A DNA stretch of 22,068 bases, from positions 1 to 22,068 of the forward strand of contig DAOLNV010000088.1 in NCBI GenBank assembly GCA_035416745.1. Direction: 5' to 3'. This DNA comes from Candidatus Hydrogenedentota bacterium (GTDB lineage: Bacteria > Hydrogenedentota > Hydrogenedentia > Hydrogenedentales > SLHB01). This document shows, one piece after another, positions 1-9,000 of this stretch. How positions within the stretch are numbered: the first letter of the stretch is position 1; every line of letters starts with the position of its first letter. The notes under the pieces were generated by a model. It was not told the origin of the DNA. It did no database searches and was given only the letters and a program-made list of their open reading frames with translations. Position numbers and translations under genes: made by a program.

Positions 1-307
1 ATAAGGGACGGCGTTCCCCGCATCATAAACGGAGACGTCGAATAGATTCCGCTTCACCGCAGGCGCCATTTCCTCCGCGTCCTTTGTGCCTCTGTGTGAG
101 TTTCCCCAATCTTCGTGTTACCCGATTTGGGTCAGAAGCAAGCCGGAAACGCGGCCTGAGGACCCCAAGGACTGAAGCGGCCTCGCGCGGCCGTTGCCGC
201 AACCACACCCGCGGCGCGAATCCGACGGGCGCGCCCGCCCGCCCGCGCAGGTTTCGCCCACCGTGTTCAACGGCCCCCAAAAGGCTGTGTAACGGACCCC
301 GTGCCGG
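1..307. other. Gene-free flank with a possible dispersed repeat
   Basis: I see no convincing gene here; the short reading frames on both strands are low-complexity GC-rich shadows. The stretch at about 71-100 reads like a pyrimidine-rich 'GTCC-TTTGTG-CCTCTGTG' phrase that I recognise as a recurring intergenic element in many environmental bacterial genomes; this is recall, not a search. Around 289-311 an imperfect stem (GTAAC at 289-293 against GTTAC at 307-311, plus two inner G-C pairs) overlaps the stop codon of the minus-strand dehydrogenase. On the minus strand it is followed by only a four-T run, so it is a weak terminator candidate at best. Confidence 0.35.
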
Positions 308-3148
308 TTACTTCTTGAGCGCCAGGGCGACGAGCTCGGCCATGTGAAGGGGCCGGGCGTCGGTGAGGTGCGCAATCTGCTGGCGGCAACTGGTGCCGGA
401 CGCCACGACGTAGGCGCCCTTGGGCCGTTCGTTGATCATCCGCACCAGCGGCGCGGCCACCTCGAGCGAAAGTTTGTACTTCTCGCTCAACGCGCCGAAC
501 TGGCCGGCCATGCCGCAGCACCCCGAATCAAGGAGGTTCACGTGCGCGCCGGGGATCTTGCTGGCGAGTTTCTGTTGAACGGCCGGATCGGTGAGGGCCT
601 TTGCGTGACAGTGGGCGTGGATGACCACCGCACCGAGTTCGCCGCGCCAGGAAAGGGCTTCCGGGGCCTCTTCGAGCACAGTGAAGAGGAACTCCTCGAA
701 GAGGTAGCAGCGCGGGGCCACCTCGCTGGCGTGAGGAACGCCCAGCTCACGGTAATCCTGTTTGAACATGGCGAACGACGATGGTTCGAGGAACACGACG
801 GGGTCATCGGGATACCGCTCGCGCAGGAGCGCGGCGTTGTGCGTGCCCAGGCGCTTGGCCATGTCGAGACGCCCCACGCTGAAGGCGGGGCGGCCGCAAT
901 CTTTCCGCCCTTTGGGCAGCACGACCTCGAAACCGGCGGCTTCGAGCACCGTTACCGCTGCAATACCGATATGAGGCTCGTTGTAACGGACGAACGTGTC
1001 GTCCCACAAGACGACGCGGCCCCGCGTGGCCGGAGGCGTTGCGGCACGCTCGTGGTTCGCGAACCACCTGTCGAAGCGCTGGAGCGCGAATTTCGGCAGG
1101 GGCCGTTCCGCGGCGAATCCCAGGGTCTTGTCCATAAGTCTGCGGAGCCATTTCCACTCGAGCATGGCGTTGGCGATACGGGGAACAAGACAGCCCAGGA
1201 TGTTCATGGTCTCGACGGAGCTCACCATGCGGCCCCGAAGCCCAACGCCGGTCCGCTGGTGCCGCGCATGGAGCAGTTCGGCCTTCAAAAGGGCCATGTC
1301 GACGTTCGACGGACATTCCTTCTTGCACGCCTTGCAGGAGAGGCAGTTGCCGAGGGCTTCCTCCAATTCCGCGCACACCAGCGGGTCCGCGTCGCCGAAA
1401 CGGTGTTCGAGCACCGCGCGTATGGTGTTGGCGCGGCCCCGAGTCGACATGATTTCTTCGCCGGCGGCGATGTAGGTCGGGCACATGGTCGGGGCGTCTT
1501 TGCGGCACCCGCCGCACCCGTTGCACTGTTCGAGATTTCCGGCGAACGACCCGTCTTTGTCGGCGAACGCAAGTACGGCGGGAAAGGGCAGCGTGAGCTC
1601 GTACCCATCGCCCATGCGCAGATTCGTGTCGATGCGGAACCCGTGCTCACCGGCGATGATCTTGCCCGGATTGAGGATGCGCTGTGGGTCGAAGAGCTCC
1701 TTGATCTCGCCCATGACCGCGAGCAGTTCGGGTCCTACCTGCTCCCTCATGAATTCGGTGCGCGCGATGCCGACGCCGTGTTCGCCGGCGAACGACGCGT
1801 TGAACCGCCGCGCGAGGCGGGAGGCCCCTTCCGCGAGTTTGCGGTATTTCGCGATGTCGCCCGCCTTGCGCAAATCGAGCACCGGCCGCACGTGAAGAAG
1901 TCCCGACGCGGCGTGGCCGTAGAACGAACCGAACAGGCCCAGCTCCTCCATGAGCGTTCGCAGTTCGTCCACGTAAGCGGGCAAGCGTTTGGGTTCGACC
2001 GCGACGTCTTCGATGCCCGGAACGGGTTTGGCGGGCCCTTTGCGTCCGGTGAGCAGGGACAGGCCGGCCTTGCGCATGTTCCAGACCATCTCCATTTGGG
2101 CGGGGTCGGTGACGATCAAGCTGCGTTTGCCGACGTTTCGGCGGGATGCTTCGGCGATGCGGTCCGGGGCATCGCGCTGGAACTCGACGATCAAAAACGC
2201 CTCGCAGGGCTCTTCGTCGAGGCGCATGAGGCCGCGGGCCGACTTGAACGCGAGCTGGCCTCTGGTTTGGTCGAAGAGAACACGGTCAGCGTGCTCGATG
2301 GCGGACGGGTCGAGGTCGGCGAATTCCACCGTGGCCTGCATGGCTTCCGCGACGGAATCGAAGAAGAAGATAACAAGGCCGGTGATGTCCGGCGGCAGGG
2401 GCACAATCCGCAGCTCGGCGGAGAAGATGCCCGCGAGCGTGCCTTCACTGCCCGAGACGATCTTGCACAGATCGCCGGGAGCGCGCAGGTACCGGTCAAG
2501 GCCGTAGCCCGGCCAGCGTTTGACTAGAATGTCGGGAAACCAGTGTTCGATCTCGGCCGCGTGGTATTCGACGAGCTCCCGGACCCGCGCGTTTTCGGCG
2601 GCCAATGCGGGATGCTCCGCGCCGATGGTCGCGACGCGGCCGTCGGCAAGCACCACCTCGAGGGAAACGACGTGTTCGGCGGTTGTGCCGTGAACCGGCG
2701 CCCGGGCGCCCGAGGAATTGTTGGCGATCATGCCGCCGAGGGTGGCCCGGGGGCTTGTGGCAACGTCCGGCCCGAAGCAGTAACCCGCGGGCTTGAGAAG
2801 CGCGTTGAGTTGATCGAGAACCACCCCGGCCTGCACGCGGACCGTGCACTTCTCGAGGTCGAGGTCCCAGATCCGGCGGTTGTGGCGGGCGAAATCCACG
2901 ATGAGCCCATCGCCCACCGCGCCGCCGGCAAGCCCCGTGCCCGCGCCGCGCGGCGTGACCGGCACGCCGGCTTCGGCGGCCGCTTGGATTGCGGAAACGG
3001 CTTCCTGGGCTGATTTCGGGAACGCGACGGCGTCGGGGCGCATCTGATAAATAGACGCATCGGTCGCGTACAGTATGCGCGTCAAGTCGTCGGTGCGAAT
3101 CTCACACCCGGCGGAATTCAGGGTTCCGGATTGTGCCTTCGTGATCAT
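308..3148 (-). CDS. FAD-linked, Fe-S D-2-hydroxyacid dehydrogenase (YdiJ / GlcD-GlcF fusion type)
   Basis: Cytoplasmic or membrane-associated flavoprotein of 946 residues that probably oxidises a D-2-hydroxyacid (D-lactate, glycolate or D-2-hydroxyglutarate) and passes electrons through Fe-S clusters. The N-terminal FAD_binding_4 domain (about 35-250) carries the PRGAGTGLAGG loop at 66-76 and the IANNSSGA segment. The FAD-oxidase C-terminal domain (about 255-500) has the GEHGVGIAR motif at 455-463. Two 4Fe-4S motifs follow, CNGCGGC (542-548, completed by C556) and CLSCKACKKEC (602-612). A GlcF-like C-terminal region carries GCCGMAGQFG near 876-885. This order and length match E. coli YdiJ (about 1018 residues), which acts on D-2-hydroxyglutarate. 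The start is followed by a family-like N-terminus but has only a weak upstream GAG. It is divergent from the nucleotidase. Substrate is not decidable from sequence alone. Confidence 0.92.
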   Translation of the reverse strand: MITKAQSGTLNSAGCEIRTDDLTRILYATDASIYQMRPDAVAFPKSAQEAVSAIQAAAEAGVPVTPRGAGTGLAGGAVGDGLIVDFARHNRRIWDLDLEKCTVRVQAGVVLDQLNALLKPAGYCFGPDVATSPRATLGGMIANNSSGARAPVHGTTAEHVVSLEVVLADGRVATIGAEHPALAAENARVRELVEYHAAEIEHWFPDILVKRWPGYGLDRYLRAPGDLCKIVSGSEGTLAGIFSAELRIVPLPPDITGLVIFFFDSVAEAMQATVEFADLDPSAIEHADRVLFDQTRGQLAFKSARGLMRLDEEPCEAFLIVEFQRDAPDRIAEASRRNVGKRSLIVTDPAQMEMVWNMRKAGLSLLTGRKGPAKPVPGIEDVAVEPKRLPAYVDELRTLMEELGLFGSFYGHAASGLLHVRPVLDLRKAGDIAKYRKLAEGASRLARRFNASFAGEHGVGIARTEFMREQVGPELLAVMGEIKELFDPQRILNPGKIIAGEHGFRIDTNLRMGDGYELTLPFPAVLAFADKDGSFAGNLEQCNGCGGCRKDAPTMCPTYIAAGEEIMSTRGRANTIRAVLEHRFGDADPLVCAELEEALGNCLSCKACKKECPSNVDMALLKAELLHARHQRTGVGLRGRMVSSVETMNILGCLVPRIANAMLEWKWLRRLMDKTLGFAAERPLPKFALQRFDRWFANHERAATPPATRGRVVLWDDTFVRYNEPHIGIAAVTVLEAAGFEVVLPKGRKDCGRPAFSVGRLDMAKRLGTHNAALLRERYPDDPVVFLEPSSFAMFKQDYRELGVPHASEVAPRCYLFEEFLFTVLEEAPEALSWRGELGAVVIHAHCHAKALTDPAVQQKLASKIPGAHVNLLDSGCCGMAGQFGALSEKYKLSLEVAAPLVRMINERPKGAYVVASGTSCRQQIAHLTDARPLHMAELVALALKK

Positions 3149-3170
3149 ATGATTGCTCTACATCGTTTAT

Positions 3171-3195
3171 GCAACTGGGGTTTGGGCACAGTTGC
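3171..3195. promoter_or_regulatory. Inverted repeat in a divergent promoter region
   Basis: GCAACTG at 3171-3177 is matched by its exact complement CAGTTGC at 3189-3195 with an 11-base spacer. It sits in the roughly 200-base gap between the two divergently transcribed genes, 22 bases upstream of the dehydrogenase start. The geometry fits a dimeric regulator site, but a 7-base arm can arise by chance and no regulator gene is nearby. Confidence 0.3.
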
Positions 3196-3350
3196 GCCGC
3201 CATGTCCGCCCCCTCGCCCGGATGGAATCGCTTCGGAAGCGCGCTTCCGCGAAAACAACAAAAGGCGGGTTCCCGTTGTTTCATGCGTTCATGGAACCGC
3301 GCGTGGTATTATCGCGAACCGCGAACACAAACGAAGGGACAACTTGCCCT

Positions 3351-4346
3351 ATGATCGACATTTCGAATCCAGAAATCCAGTTTGCCATGGAGGCCGTCCG
3401 GTCCGGCGCGTTGTTGGCGCGCGAAGTCGAGCGCGAAATGGTTGAGCCGGCCTTGACCAAGGACGACCGGTCGCCCGTCACGGTGGCCGATTTCGCGGTG
3501 CAGGGGCTCATCGGGCGCCTGCTCGAGACGGCCTTCCGGGAGGCAGTCCTGGTAGCCGAGGAGGATTCCACCCAGTTGCGCGTGCCCGAAGCGGACATGA
3601 CGTGCCGCCGCGTAGCCGAGTACGTAGGGCGACATTTCCCCAATGCCACGCCGCAGACTGTGTGCGCGTGGATAGATCACGGCAACGCGGCGCCGTGCGA
3701 GCGGTTCTGGACCCTCGACCCCATAGATGGCACGAAGGGATTTCTCCGCGGAGATCAGTATGCGGTCGGAATGGCGTTGCTCGAAGGGGGCGAGGTGGCG
3801 ATCGGCGCGATCGGGTGCCCCAACCTGAGCGAGGCGCATCGTCCGGATGTCGGGGGCAGCGGAACGCTCATGATCGCCGCGCGCGGCCAGGGGGCGTGGT
3901 GGCAGCCCCTCGATAACGGGGGAGAGTTGCAGCCCTTACGCGTTTCCGAAACCGCGGACACGGCGCGGATGCGCATCCTGCGCTCGTTTGAAACAGGCCA
4001 CACCAACGTGGGCCGCATCGAGCGCATGGCTGCGGCGGTTGGCGTCACGGCAGCGCCCGTACGCATGGACAGCCAGGCGAAGTATGCGGTGTTGGCGTCG
4101 GGCCATGCCGAATTGCTGCTGCGCCTGCTCACCCAGAAACAGCCCGACTACCGGGAACGCATCTGGGACCAGGCGGCCGGCGCATTGATCACCGAAGAGG
4201 CCGGGGGACGGATCACGGACCTCGACGGGAAGAAGCTCGATTTCTCGGCGGGGCGCACCCTCGCCAACAACCGCGGCGTGTGCGCGTCGAACGGCCACGT
4301 GCATGAGGTTGTGCTGGAGACGTTGCGGGAGGTTTGCGCAGGGTAG
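3351..4346 (+). CDS. CysQ/Hal2-like 3'(2'),5'-bisphosphate nucleotidase (inositol monophosphatase superfamily)
   Basis: Probable cytoplasmic Mg-dependent phosphatase of 331 residues that removes the 3'-phosphate from PAP/PAPS, protecting sulfur assimilation and sulfotransfer from product inhibition. The lithium-sensitive phosphatase signature is complete: an acidic pair in AEED (69-72), the metal-binding LDPIDGTKGF at 122-131 (D123 and D126), and IWDQAAG at 271-277 with D273. D47 in the VADFAVQ segment fits the additional N-terminal motif. The frame stays open upstream to 3153, but those 66 residues are basic and unlike the family; ATG 3351 lies 12 bases after AAGGG and directly precedes the usual N-terminal helix, so I choose it. 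Length agrees with Hal2 (about 350). An inositol-phosphatase role is less likely because the spacing and the GTKGF ending resemble bisphosphate nucleotidases. Confidence 0.9.
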   Translation: MIDISNPEIQFAMEAVRSGALLAREVEREMVEPALTKDDRSPVTVADFAVQGLIGRLLETAFREAVLVAEEDSTQLRVPEADMTCRRVAEYVGRHFPNATPQTVCAWIDHGNAAPCERFWTLDPIDGTKGFLRGDQYAVGMALLEGGEVAIGAIGCPNLSEAHRPDVGGSGTLMIAARGQGAWWQPLDNGGELQPLRVSETADTARMRILRSFETGHTNVGRIERMAAAVGVTAAPVRMDSQAKYAVLASGHAELLLRLLTQKQPDYRERIWDQAAGALITEEAGGRITDLDGKKLDFSAGRTLANNRGVCASNGHVHEVVLETLREVCAG

Positions 4347-4490
4347 CCATGCGCGGGAGTGCCGGCCGAAGCGAACGAGACCCGTGGGACGTATGACAAG
4401 CATCGGGCGTATGGGAAATATGCGCCTCCTATGTCCCGTTCTTCGTTTGATTTCTGGCGTTCGGACGGGATGACCGCTTCGGAGATTGCC

Positions 4491-5753
4491 ATGAAATACG
4501 CGAATGACAAACGGAACGCCCCGCGGCTCTGCTCGGGGAGGCGAATTTTCCTGCGAGACGCGGCCGCATGCGTGCTGGCGTTACTCGGCGCCAGCCGCGG
4601 CCCTCGTGCAGTCAGCGCCACCGATACCGGCGCGCTCCGAGACGTCCGGGCCAGGACTCTTCGCTACATCGAGAACATGCGGTTCGAGGGCCAGCCCTAC
4701 GGGCGGTACCGCTACGCGGCTGAGATGCCCGAGCCCACGCTCTATAGTTCCACTTACGCCGCAATGACACGGGGCCTCTACCGCGACCTTGGTTCGTTGA
4801 CGGACGCCGAACGCCGGGAGTGGGTGGAATACCTCCAATCGCATCAGGAAGAGGACGGGCTGTTTGCCGACCCGCGAATTGCCGGCGAAGGCTGGTACAA
4901 AGGCGATCCAGAGTGGTGTGGACGCCGCCACCTGAGTTGTCACGTCGTTGCCGCGTTGACGTGTCTGGGAACCGTGGCGCAGAAGCCGTTCCGCTGGCTG
5001 GAACCGTTTTTCGACGAGCACCATATGACGGCGTGGCTTGAGGCCCGCGAATGGCAGCAAAATGCTGATACGGTGGGCAACGAGGTGCTCAACGTGGGCA
5101 CCCTGCTTCAATACGCCCGCGATTTCCAGCAAGAGCCGCGCGCCGCTGATGCCGTCCGCACGATGCTCGAATGGCTCTCCCACCATCAGGTGAAGGCAGA
5201 GACGGGCCTCTGGGGCAGCTTCGACACCAGCGACAACAAGGGGCTTTCACGCGGCGTCCAGGGGGCCTACCACTTCTGGCTGCTGTTCTTCTACGACCGC
5301 AAAGCGCTTCCGTATCCCGAGCGGGCCGTCGACCACGTGCTTCGAACAGAGAACCCCGCCGGCGGTTTCGGCTGGGGTGTTCATGGTCCGCGCAGCAGCG
5401 CCTGCGAGGACATCGACTCGATCGACCCGCTGGCCCGCATGACCTTTCTCGCTGACTACCGCAAACAGGAAATCCAACAGGCGCTGCAGCGGGCCTTACC
5501 CCACGTGTTGTCGAACCACAACGAAGACGGCGGTTTCTCGTTCATCCGCGGCGCCACGTTTACCTACGGTCATCCTTTGCTCTCATCCAGCAGCAACGGC
5601 AGCGGCATGTTTCCTACGTGGTTTCGAACACTGTCGCTGGCGTACTTGGGCAAAGCCCTGCCCGATTCGATGGCCGGAGGTTTCAACTGGGACTTCCAAA
5701 ACTGCCCCGGCATTCAATTCTGGCTGGTCAACAATGGAGAATCCGATACGTAG
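4491..5753 (+). CDS. Tat-exported prenyltransferase / squalene-oxidase repeat protein
   Basis: A 420-residue exported protein with the alpha/alpha-toroid repeats found in terpene cyclases and prenyltransferase beta subunits. The N-terminus has a twin-arginine signal (GRRIFLRD at 16-23) followed by a hydrophobic stretch to about residue 34. Repeat-like units carrying glycine-rich turns recur, for example EEDGLFADP (120-128), TGLWGSFD (238-245), AGGFGWG (290-296) and EDGGFSF (345-351). CEDIDSIDP at 305-313 places three aspartates in a way that recalls the acidic motif of squalene-hopene cyclases, though it is not the canonical DxDD. ATG 4491 has GGAG six bases upstream and puts the Tat motif in its normal place; the frame is open further upstream from 4359. 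Export argues against a classical triterpene cyclase, and the substrate is unknown. Confidence 0.78.
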   Translation: MKYANDKRNAPRLCSGRRIFLRDAAACVLALLGASRGPRAVSATDTGALRDVRARTLRYIENMRFEGQPYGRYRYAAEMPEPTLYSSTYAAMTRGLYRDLGSLTDAERREWVEYLQSHQEEDGLFADPRIAGEGWYKGDPEWCGRRHLSCHVVAALTCLGTVAQKPFRWLEPFFDEHHMTAWLEAREWQQNADTVGNEVLNVGTLLQYARDFQQEPRAADAVRTMLEWLSHHQVKAETGLWGSFDTSDNKGLSRGVQGAYHFWLLFFYDRKALPYPERAVDHVLRTENPAGGFGWGVHGPRSSACEDIDSIDPLARMTFLADYRKQEIQQALQRALPHVLSNHNEDGGFSFIRGATFTYGHPLLSSSSNGSGMFPTWFRTLSLAYLGKALPDSMAGGFNWDFQNCPGIQFWLVNNGESDT

Positions 5754-6053
5754 ACCCCTTATACCATAGGCATACCCGGTGATGACGGCCGATGCAGCCG
5801 ATGGCTCTTGGATGACGGGTTGCGCGCTTGACCCTGGTCAAGGGCTGGCAGCGATGGGCGGTATTGCGCAAGGGCAATCTCCTATTCGACAGGAGGAACA
5901 GGCATATGGTGGTTGGAGTGATTTGAATGACCGCGAGCACCAGGATCTGTCCTTAGACCTCGCGCCTCTGTCGAACAGGGCTTGTTACAGCGAGCAACAC
6001 TGCGATGGGAATACGGCAAAACAGTTCATTCGCAGGAGGGAGGATAGGGCCCT
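5754..6053. other. Gap upstream of the large glycosidase
   Basis: A 300-base gap. An open frame on the plus strand (5779-6057, 92 residues) runs through it and its stop codon overlaps the next gene's ATG as ATGA, but its sequence is compositionally odd, resembles nothing I know and has no clear ribosome site. I treat it as unproven. No tRNA, no classical terminator with a T run and no strong sigma-70 promoter pair is visible. Confidence 0.4.
5827..5842. promoter_or_regulatory. Operator-like palindrome
   Basis: CTTGACC at 5827-5833 and GGTCAAG at 5836-5842 form a perfect 7-2-7 palindrome about 210 bases upstream of the large GH gene. The two-base centre is too tight for a hairpin loop of the full arms, so a protein-binding site is more plausible than a terminator. 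Evidence is symmetry only. Confidence 0.3.
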
Positions 6054-9000
6054 ATGAAACGCATCATCTCGGTTACCGTCAAGCCGCTGATTCGGCGAGC
6101 GGGCCGCCGGCTCGCACTCTCGTTGGGTCAACTGGTTTGGCTCACCCTGGCCGCGAACATATTGCCCGGTAGCGCGTACGGTCAGCAGCCGGAACATGCG
6201 GTGAACGGGCCTGTCGCGGGCCCGGCGCATCAAAGCGGGCTCGAGTGCATCGGCAAGCTCCAACCCCGCCGCTCTGAACAGATCGACGGCTCCCGGTGGG
6301 GCGTCTCGTGCCACTGGATTGCCGACAAACACGAACTGCCGGTCGAAAAGCAGCTCGACCAACTGGCCTGGCTCGGCGCCAAATGGGTCTTGCTCTGTCC
6401 CGACTGGGACCGTATCGAGACCGAGAAGGGCAAGTACGACTGGAACAGCTCGGCCCACTGTTTCGATGACGCCGTCGCCGGCATGGCCGCGCGCAGGATC
6501 GCGCCCGTGATCCAGGTCTACGGCGGGAACCGGCTCTACATGCTGTTCGAGCCGGACCCGAACGGGCGGCCGCTGGCCGATGCCGCCAAACTGCTCGACG
6601 ACCCCGGGGTCCGCGACGCCTGGCGCAGGTTTCTCGAAGCATTGGTCGACCGCTACCACGACCGCGTGAAGGTCTGGGAGATCTGGAATGAGCCGAACTA
6701 CAGCGGTTTCTGGATGAGGGAAACCACGGTGCAGGAGTACGGGCGGCTCGTTGCGGAAGCCGCCGCCGTGATCCGGCGCGTTGACCCGGAGGCCGTCATT
6801 CTCGCCGGCTCGACCGCCATGGTTCCGTTGGATTTTGCGCAGGGGTTTCTGGCCAGCGACGGGGCGGACAGCTTCGACCATTGGTCCGTGCATCCTTATG
6901 GCGAATTGCCGGAGCAGCAGAACAAGTCGATCGCGAGCGTTCAAAAGCTTCTCAGCGAGCATGGGAAATCCCCCGTGTTCTGGCAGAGCGAATGCGGATT
7001 TCCCTCCAGCGCCTACACGGGAGGCTGGGGGTATGGCGGGCCTTGGGACGAAACGAAACACGCGAAATGGGTGCTCAGGCGGCTGCTCTCCGACGCCATG
7101 CTCGGCGCGCAAGCCTCGATCTACTTCGTGCTGAACGACTATCCCTGCTTGCTCGAGGGCGGGCCCGATAAGGGCAAAATGGGCGTGAACCGCAAGGGAC
7201 TGTACGCCGCCGAATCGTGGACCCCCAAACCAGCCGCCCATGCTTATCGAAACCTCGCCGGTCTGATTGATGACCGATTCGAAGCCAGCCCGGCCCCGGT
7301 TACTGTCCAGGTTGTGGACGGCGGCTCGTTCGGCCAGACGGCTGCGGATAGCGTCAGCATATTCACCCTCCGCGAAAAGGCGACCGGCTCGCCGATGGTG
7401 GTTTACTGGCTGGCCGTGCCGATGCAGACCGAACTCTCGTTGGGCAAGATCACGCTCGGTATCGAGGCCCAGCGGCTCGAGGACGCCATCCTTGTAGACC
7501 TCTTGGACGGCAGGGTCTACCAGGTTCCTCCCCCTCGCGACGCGGGCGGCACGGCGACGTTCGAAAATCTGCCCTTGAGCGATTCCCCGCTGGTTCTCTG
7601 CGCCCGCGCCGTGGTTGAGCCGCTTGTCGTGGCTGGGCAACGCCGGTTATTGCGGCACGGCTGGCAGATGCAATCGTCGGTGCTTGTTCCCGAGGACGGC
7701 TCGCAGATTTCGACCGCCAGCTACACGCCCCGACAGTGGCACAACACCTCGGCGCCGTCCACTGTTCTTAGCGTGCTCGTGAAGAACGGCATATATCCGG
7801 ACCCCCGAACCGGGCTGAACAGCTGCCAGATACCCGATTCATCGGATGAGTTCAACGGTGCGCACGACCTGGCCAGATTCACCCACTTGCCCGACGGGCG
7901 GAACCCGTGGCGCGACCCCTACTGGTTCCGCAAAGAGTTTACGCTGCCGCGTCTGCCCGCCGATCGCCGCATCTGGCTGCACCTCGATTGCATCAACTAC
8001 CGGGCTGAGGCGTGGCTGAACGGGAATCGGGTGGCCGATGGTGACACGATGGTCGGCTGCTTCGAACGATTCGTTTTCGATGTCACGACGTACGCCGGGG
8101 AAGGGGCCAACGTGCTGGCCGTCAAGATCCTTCCCGTGGACCATCCCGGCACGCCGGAAGCGCAACTCGAGCCGTTCGGCCCATGCCGAAACTACCAAAA
8201 GGAGATCATGCAGGACGCCACCGTCGTCATGTCGATAGGTTACGACTGCATGCCGACGGTGCCCGACCGCAACATGGGCATACTTCAAGACGTTTGGGTG
8301 GATTGGACGGGGCCAGTGTCCATCTGTCATCCGTTCGTGGTTACCGAACTGCCATTGCCGGAAACGAGCCGCGCCACGCTCCGAGTCTCCACCGAACTGG
8401 TCAATGCAACGGATACTCCCGTGCAGGGCGTGTTGCGCGGCCGGATCGCGGGGACGGACGTCGCGTCCGAGCAGACCGTCGACCTGAAGCCAGGGGAAAC
8501 GAAGAGCGTCGCCATAGCGCCCACCCCCGTGATGCACAACCCGCGCCTCTGGTGGCCCAACGGCTACGGCGACCAGCCGCTGTATGACCTGGAACTCACC
8601 TTCGAGACCGGTGGGACCGTTTCGGACGAGCGGACGGTCCGGTTCGGCGTGCGGCAGATCGCGAGTGAAATGCACGAGCGCGACGGGTACTTCGGGCGGC
8701 GTTTCCTCATCAATGGGCGTAGAATTCTTTGTCGCGGCGGCTACCTGCAGCCGGAAATCCTGTTCGACTGGGACGCCGCCCGCTTCGAGACCGAGATCCG
8801 CTATTTCACCGAAGCCAACCTGAACCTGGTCTATTTCGAAGACATCCCGAACCCGCCCGATGAGTTCATGGACCTCTGCGACCGGTACGGGTTGTTGTTG
8901 GGCAACTGTTACTACGGTTGCTACTGGCTGGTGCCCTGGATGCCGCAGCCGCCGGACGCGGAGTTGATTGCGCGCGGCACGGTGGACATCATCAAACGGT

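Noticed and set aside
344..2527. 727-residue plus-strand open frame opposite the dehydrogenase
   Set aside because: It lies entirely antisense to a protein with complete FAD and Fe-S motifs; its own translation has no recognisable family pattern and is the usual high-GC shadow.
3153..3350. N-terminal extension of the nucleotidase
   Set aside because: The extra 66 residues do not resemble the family and no ribosome site precedes 3153; ATG 3351 is better placed.
4386..4437. Distant inverted arms GGGACGTA/TATGTCCC upstream of the Tat-exported protein gene
   Set aside because: Needs a G-U pair and spans a 36-base loop; too weak to call a structure.
5985..7640. 551-residue minus-strand open frame
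   Set aside because: Antisense to the first catalytic barrel of the large glycosidase, His/Arg/Pro-rich and without domain motifs.
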